Shown here piece after piece: positions 39,554 to 43,368 of a stretch of 43,368 bases of DNA. The notes under the pieces are model-generated. The model saw only the letters and a list, made by a program, of their open reading frames with translations, was not told the DNA's origin and ran no database searches. The stretch comes from Acidobacteriaceae bacterium (GTDB taxonomy: Bacteria; Acidobacteriota; Terriglobia; Terriglobales; Acidobacteriaceae), in contig PLBE01000195.1 in assembly GCA_003134435.1 (NCBI GenBank), positions 28,317 through 71,684 of the forward strand, read 5' to 3'. Numbering within the stretch: position 1 is the first letter of the stretch; each line of letters starts with the position of its first letter. Made by a program: the position numbers and the translations under genes.

Positions 39554-40659
39554 GGATAAAAGCGATAACCTCGCTCGCGATACTGGCGGCGGCCATCTTA
39601 GTCTCATTTGCACCCTCCCTGACTCCTCTTGCTACAGCCCAGGAGATGCCCCGCTTCCGCTGGGAGAACTTCACCACCGCCAACGGCCTCCCCGACAATC
39701 ACGTCTTCTGCGTGCTGGTCGACGGCAATCGCATCTGGGCCGGCACCGAGAATGGCCTGGGACGCTACGAAAACGGCGCATGGAAAATCTATCGTCCCGT
39801 CGATGGCTTGGCTCACCAGGCCGTGCTTTCGCTCGCTCTCGATAAACGTACCGGCGATCTCTGGGTGGGTACGATGAGTGGACTCAGCCGCCTCTCCGCC
39901 GGGCGCATCGATAACTTTACCCAGCTCAATTCCGGCTTGAGCAACGACGTCGTCTATGGCGTCGGAGTGCAGGGAGATTTTCTCTGGGTCGCGACCGCTG
40001 CCGGCGCCAGTCGCCTCAATACACGTACCAGCCAGTGGGCGCTCTTCAATGAACGCAACACTCCCATGTACGAGATCTGGACCTATGCTGTCAGCCCCGC
40101 CGAAGACAAGGTTTACTACGCGGTGTGGGGCGGCGGCGTGCTCGAATATAACGTCAAAACCGAGCGTTGGAAAGAATACGACGATCCCGACGGCGAAACC
40201 CAACTCGTATTGATGAAAGACCAGGGATTGATTCATGAAATTACGACCTCGGTCAGTTATGTCGATAACATCCTCTGGGTCGCGACTTACTTCGGCGCGA
40301 GCCGTTACGATGGCCGCTACTGGCATAACTTCCTGCAAAAGGACAGCGGCTTGCCCAGCAACTTCATAAGTCAGGTCAAAGCAGTCGACGCCAACCGCGC
40401 ATGGTTTTCGACCGACAAAGGACTTGCTTATTACGACGGCGCTAACTGGGCCGTCTATACCCCGGCGCTCGACACCCATAAACCGGAAATGCTGGTGCGC
40501 AATGCGGCTGGTACAGTGACGCAGATCGACGTGCAAACAGCGCCCGCGCACAACTACATTCTCGGAGTCGATTTTCAGGGCGACGATCTTTGGGTGGCTA
40601 CCGCCAAAGGCTTGAGCCACGGCATTCGAGAACATGATTCAAAAACCGGCATCAAGTAA
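39550..40659 (+). CDS. exported reg_prop-type beta-propeller protein
   Basis: This 369-residue protein has a signal peptide (AITSLAILAAAILVSFAPSL, cleavage near ATA-QEM). Repeats of the two-component-regulator-propeller type follow: TTANGLPDNHVFCVLVDG, NRIWAGTENGLGRYENGAW, DLWVGTMSGLSRLSAGRI, FLWVATAAGASRLNTRT, ILWVATYFGASRYDGRYWHN and LWVATAKGLSHG. Such repeats normally form the sensor part of hybrid kinases, but here there is no kinase: the protein ends after the propeller. It may be a free-standing binding or scaffold protein. The ATG overlaps the stop of the MauG fusion gene by four bases. The Rid gene follows after 45 bases. Confidence 0.85.
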   Translation: MRIKAITSLAILAAAILVSFAPSLTPLATAQEMPRFRWENFTTANGLPDNHVFCVLVDGNRIWAGTENGLGRYENGAWKIYRPVDGLAHQAVLSLALDKRTGDLWVGTMSGLSRLSAGRIDNFTQLNSGLSNDVVYGVGVQGDFLWVATAAGASRLNTRTSQWALFNERNTPMYEIWTYAVSPAEDKVYYAVWGGGVLEYNVKTERWKEYDDPDGETQLVLMKDQGLIHEITTSVSYVDNILWVATYFGASRYDGRYWHNFLQKDSGLPSNFISQVKAVDANRAWFSTDKGLAYYDGANWAVYTPALDTHKPEMLVRNAAGTVTQIDVQTAPAHNYILGVDFQGDDLWVATAKGLSHGIREHDSKTGIK

Positions 40660-40704
40660 TGGTGACTCATTACCAGAGAAGTGAATCCTAAGGGAGTCTT
40701 ACCA

Positions 40705-41187
40705 ATGAATGTTCAAGAACTACTCGCGGAAGTTACCACGGCGCCCGTAGTGAAGCGCGCTATCACTAATCACTCAGTTCTCAATGAAGCCTACGCTTAT
40801 GGCAGCGCGTTCGCGCGCGGCATGCGCATCGACTTGAATGGCTTGACCATTCTGCTGATCTCCGGTACCGCCAGCATCGACGAGATGGGCAAAACCGTTC
40901 ACGTGGGCGATCTTCGCGCCCAGACTCGCCGCACCTTCGAGAACATCACCGCCCTGCTCGCTTCGGAAGGTGCTACGTGGCACGACATCGTGCGAACCAC
41001 CTGCTACCTCCGCGATATAGAACGCGACTACCAGGCGTTTAACGAGGAGCGCACCGCATTTTACCGGGAGCAGAAACTCGACCCTCTGCCGGCATCGACC
41101 GGCATTCAGGTGATTCTATGCCGGCCCGATCTGCTGGTTGAGATTGAGGCGATCGCCATGTTTCGCCGCGAACCGCCCACCGAATAA
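40705..41187 (+). CDS. Rid family (YjgF/YER057c/UK114) protein
   Basis: This 160-residue protein reads as a Rid-family trimer subunit. The familiar segments are LLISGTASIDEMGKTVHVGD, then AQTRRTFENITALLASEGAT, DIVRTTCYLRDIERDYQAF, and a C-terminal PASTGIQVILCRPDLLVEIE with the equivalent of the family's GVxxL/ExE residues. RidA proper hydrolyses reactive enamines and imines. Whether this copy keeps the active-site Arg cannot be told safely by eye, since the usual RVEI motif reads LVEI here. It lacks a signal peptide, so it is the only probable cytoplasmic member of the second half of the operon. ATG 40705 is chosen over GTG 40681 because AAGGGAG lies eight bases before it. Confidence 0.88.
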   Translation: MNVQELLAEVTTAPVVKRAITNHSVLNEAYAYGSAFARGMRIDLNGLTILLISGTASIDEMGKTVHVGDLRAQTRRTFENITALLASEGATWHDIVRTTCYLRDIERDYQAFNEERTAFYREQKLDPLPASTGIQVILCRPDLLVEIEAIAMFRREPPTE

Positions 41188-41214
41188 AAAGTGCGCATGA
41201 AGGGAGTACCGCTG

Positions 41215-43200
41215 ATGCGTCGCGTCCTGCTCTATGTTACCGCCGCCATGCTGCTTTCCGCCGCATGGGCCCAGAACTCCTCGTCGTGTTCGTGCGGCAG
41301 CAATCCCCCGGGCCGCCCTGCTCCTCGTTCCCTGAAGCCCTATACCGGCGCGCCTGACGACTTGCAGCCTTTCTCCAAATTTACAACTCCCTACTTCGAG
41401 TACTATCAGGATCTCGTCGAATATAATGGGGCCGCTCGCGACATTCCCGACCCCAACCTCAACGACTTAAACGAGATTCGTATAGGATTTCTCGCGCCCC
41501 TCTACGACCACCCCGAGCAAGTATTCGGCAATCGCATGCTCGACGGCGCACAAATGGCCATCGATGAGGCCAATCGGGCCGGAGGTTATTGCGGCAAGCC
41601 CTTCCGCCTCGTGCTTCACAACGACTATAACAACTGGCAGAACAGCAGCGCTGTCGCGGCCGGCGTCTCAAGAGATTCCGCCATCTGGGGCGCCGCCTCC
41701 AACGATGCGGTCAGGATGATCTACGACGACAAGGTTTGGGCTATGTTCGGCTCCATCAGTTCGGAGTCAACCCATATCGCCCTTCGCCTGACATTGAAAG
41801 CCGAAACTCCGCTGGTCATCAGCGCCTCCACCGACCCGACCATTCCCGAAACCATCATCCCGTGGTCTTTGATTTCGATTCAGGATGACCGGGAGCAGGG
41901 CTATACCCTGGCACGCCACATCTATACGGAACTGGGTCTGAAGCGAGTCGCCCTGCTGCGCGTGAATGACCGCTACGGCCGCTTCGGCGTCCTCAAGTTC
42001 CGCGACGCATCGCGCCGTCTCGGCCACCCCTTGGTGATCGAGCAGAAATTCCGCCCCGGCGACACCGATTTCCGCCACCAGCTTCAGGTGATCGAAGATT
42101 CACGGGTCGACGCAATCGTACTTTGGACCGACGTTGCCTCCGCTGCCGCCATCCTGAAACAAATGCAAGAACTCGGCATGAAGCAGCGCGTCTTCGGCAG
42201 CCATCGCACCATCAGCGGCACCGGCGGCGGAACCGGCGGCGACGACCTCGTCAAGCTTGCTGGAGCAGCCGCCGAAGGCTTCGAGGCTGTTTTTCCCTAC
42301 GATCCCACTCGCTCCGATCCACGCTGGCTCGATTTCAACGCCCGTTATCAGGCGCGCTTCCACGAGAAACCCGACCATTTCGCCGCGCTGTCCTACGATG
42401 CCATGCAGATCCTTCTTAATGCGATCTGCCGCGCCGGACTCAACCGCGGCCGAATCCGTGACGCCCTTACCGGAGTCGAAAACTATAAAGGTGTGACCGG
42501 CGACATGGTCTTCGATCCAAACTGCAAGAACATCGCGCCCCTTTTCCTCGCCCGCGTCCACAATGGAAACATCGACTACCGCCGCATCACCATGGAAAAA
42601 CCATATGCTCGCGTCGGCGAAAACGGAGTGCAGTACCACGGACCGACCCTCGCCAATGAGAAAATCGCCAGCCTGCAGATTGGCGTCTTCGGTCCCCACG
42701 CGGATCAAATCGTCCACTCCCCTGAAGTAACCCGTCTGCTGCGTGAGATCAACGCCCAGGCCCCCGGCGCTACTGGTCAAGACGTGTCCGGCAAGAGCAT
42801 ATCTTTGATTGCAATTCCCTCGCAGCTTTCCTGGGGAAAAGCTTCCGACGAACTGGTGCACTCAATTTATGAAGGGCACGCCTTGGCCTTGATTGCGCTC
42901 GACCGCGCTTCGAGTCACTTGGCGGAGCAGATCGCCGTGAAATCCTTCATCCCCGTCGTCGCCATCTCGTCCGACCGCACGCTCACTGCGACCAACATTC
43001 CATGGATATTTCGCCTGCCCGAAGGTACGCCGGTCGCCACAGCGCTGCGCAGCCTGGCCGAAGCCATCGACCGCGCCGGCCCTAACCGGGAGAAGATTCG
43101 TGACCTGCTCGCTTCGGGCAACCCCATGAGCGGAGTGAGTTTCGAATCCACCGGTGAGTTGCGATCCCAGGGCAGCTTACTCTCCAATACCTTACACTAG
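41215..43200 (+). CDS. exported solute-binding protein with duplicated type-1 periplasmic-binding regions
   Basis: This 661-residue protein has a signal peptide (MRRVLLYVTAAMLLSAAWAQ) followed by a Ser/Cys/Gly/Pro stretch (SSSCSCGSNPPGRPAPRS). The first module (about 90-440) is a complete Leu/Ile/Val-type binding protein: IRIGFLAPLYDHPEQVFGNR, MLDGAQMAIDEANRAGG, VWAMFGSISSESTHI, KRVALLRVNDRYGRFGVLKF and AAEGFEAVFPYDP. The last about 190 residues look like part of a second such fold (LQIGVFGPHADQIV to the C terminus). No permease or ATPase gene is adjacent. AAGGGAG lies eight bases before ATG 41215, the same arrangement as the Rid gene, so this start is preferred over GTG 41191. It is the last gene visible in the run. 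Confidence 0.88.
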   Translation: MRRVLLYVTAAMLLSAAWAQNSSSCSCGSNPPGRPAPRSLKPYTGAPDDLQPFSKFTTPYFEYYQDLVEYNGAARDIPDPNLNDLNEIRIGFLAPLYDHPEQVFGNRMLDGAQMAIDEANRAGGYCGKPFRLVLHNDYNNWQNSSAVAAGVSRDSAIWGAASNDAVRMIYDDKVWAMFGSISSESTHIALRLTLKAETPLVISASTDPTIPETIIPWSLISIQDDREQGYTLARHIYTELGLKRVALLRVNDRYGRFGVLKFRDASRRLGHPLVIEQKFRPGDTDFRHQLQVIEDSRVDAIVLWTDVASAAAILKQMQELGMKQRVFGSHRTISGTGGGTGGDDLVKLAGAAAEGFEAVFPYDPTRSDPRWLDFNARYQARFHEKPDHFAALSYDAMQILLNAICRAGLNRGRIRDALTGVENYKGVTGDMVFDPNCKNIAPLFLARVHNGNIDYRRITMEKPYARVGENGVQYHGPTLANEKIASLQIGVFGPHADQIVHSPEVTRLLREINAQAPGATGQDVSGKSISLIAIPSQLSWGKASDELVHSIYEGHALALIALDRASSHLAEQIAVKSFIPVVAISSDRTLTATNIPWIFRLPEGTPVATALRSLAEAIDRAGPNREKIRDLLASGNPMSGVSFESTGELRSQGSLLSNTLH

Positions 43201-43267
43201 CGCCTTACACCCTTATTACTGAGTTGTTATACAGACAGTAGCGCAGCGCTGAAACTGCCGCGTTTGG

Positions 43268-43352
43268 TGGTATGATGCTGCCCTCCCTTTCGCCCTATCG
43301 ATTCCGGCGAGAGCGGTCCTGAGCCATCTCGCAGTGGCGGAGGGCTCACAGC
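43268..43352 (+). other. structured leader-like segment at the right edge
   Basis: No gene is seen after 43200. Near the end a seven-base stem TCGATTC/GAATCGA encloses a second stem TGAGCC/GGCTCA, and GCC-ATCTCGCAGT-GGC is an alternative pairing. It could be the leader of an unseen downstream gene. I could not match it to a known riboswitch class. Confidence 0.3.
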
Positions 43353-43368
43353 GAATCGACACGGCACC

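Noticed and set aside
39604-40635. 343-residue minus-strand ORF opposite the reg_prop protein
   Set aside because: It is a shadow of a repeat-containing gene. The sense frame has a signal peptide and clear propeller repeats.
1-43368. CRISPR arrays, insertion sequences, prophage genes
   Set aside because: No regularly spaced repeats, transposase, integrase or phage structural sequences were seen on either strand.

Overview
The window is a GC-rich bacterial chromosome segment. It is most likely from an acidobacterium of the Terriglobia type, although no rRNA is present to prove this. The pointers are tandem DUF507 genes, several NtrC-class regulators with Fis-type helix-turn-helices, an ASPIC/UnbV protein, large exported beta-propeller and heme proteins, and the high GC with many antisense shadow ORFs. 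I see no insertion sequence, prophage or CRISPR array. All assignments come from reading translations and motifs by eye; no database search was run.

Layout. 1-3165 (minus): a membrane-bound [NiFe] uptake hydrogenase operon, small subunit, large subunit and a cytochrome b cut by the window edge. The small subunit carries the six-cysteine proximal-cluster signature of oxygen-tolerant enzymes. 3457-5561 (plus): a corrinoid protein and a non-pyrrolysine MttB-family methyltransferase, overlapping by ATGA. 5588-8682 (minus): tRNA-Cys and, 35 bases after it, a large protein joining receiver-like domains to a PPDK/PEP-synthase ATP-grasp domain. 8811-10035: a small zinc-binding protein, an OsmC peroxidase, a 75-residue DHp-like protein and tRNA-Leu. 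10053-14388: signalling genes, namely a soluble histidine kinase with its sigma-54 response regulator, a PilZ-like protein and a second sigma-54 activator without a sensor domain. 14706-16517: a YtrA-type GntR repressor with a perfect palindromic operator, a slipin and an exported ExbD-like domain protein. 16638-21890: ComM/YifB ATPase, a PAS histidine kinase and a thiolase.

22194-22390 is a compact transcription unit with a strong promoter, a hairpin-rich leader, a 15-codon lysine-rich ORF and a rho-independent terminator. 22462-29434 (minus) holds hrcA-grpE-dnaJ, rsmE and a UvrD/AddA-like helicase-nuclease. The hrcA promoter is near consensus and has a non-CIRCE inverted repeat at the predicted start of transcription. 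29618-33492 holds SppA, two DUF507 genes and a DUF4010 membrane protein.

33580-43200 (plus) is the most unusual part. A near-consensus CRP-type palindrome is followed by a short DAHP synthase and then a tightly packed set of exported proteins: a one-heme protein resembling part of hydrazine synthase alpha, a seven-motif FG-GAP/ASPIC-UnbV protein, a YVTN propeller fused to a diheme MauG/CCP domain, a reg_prop propeller, a Rid-family protein, and a solute-binding protein with one and a half type-1 periplasmic-binding lobes. The spacing (overlaps or gaps under 50 bases) suggests one transcript and a common extracytoplasmic redox or maturation job whose substrate is unknown. The window ends in an apparently structured leader of an unseen downstream gene.
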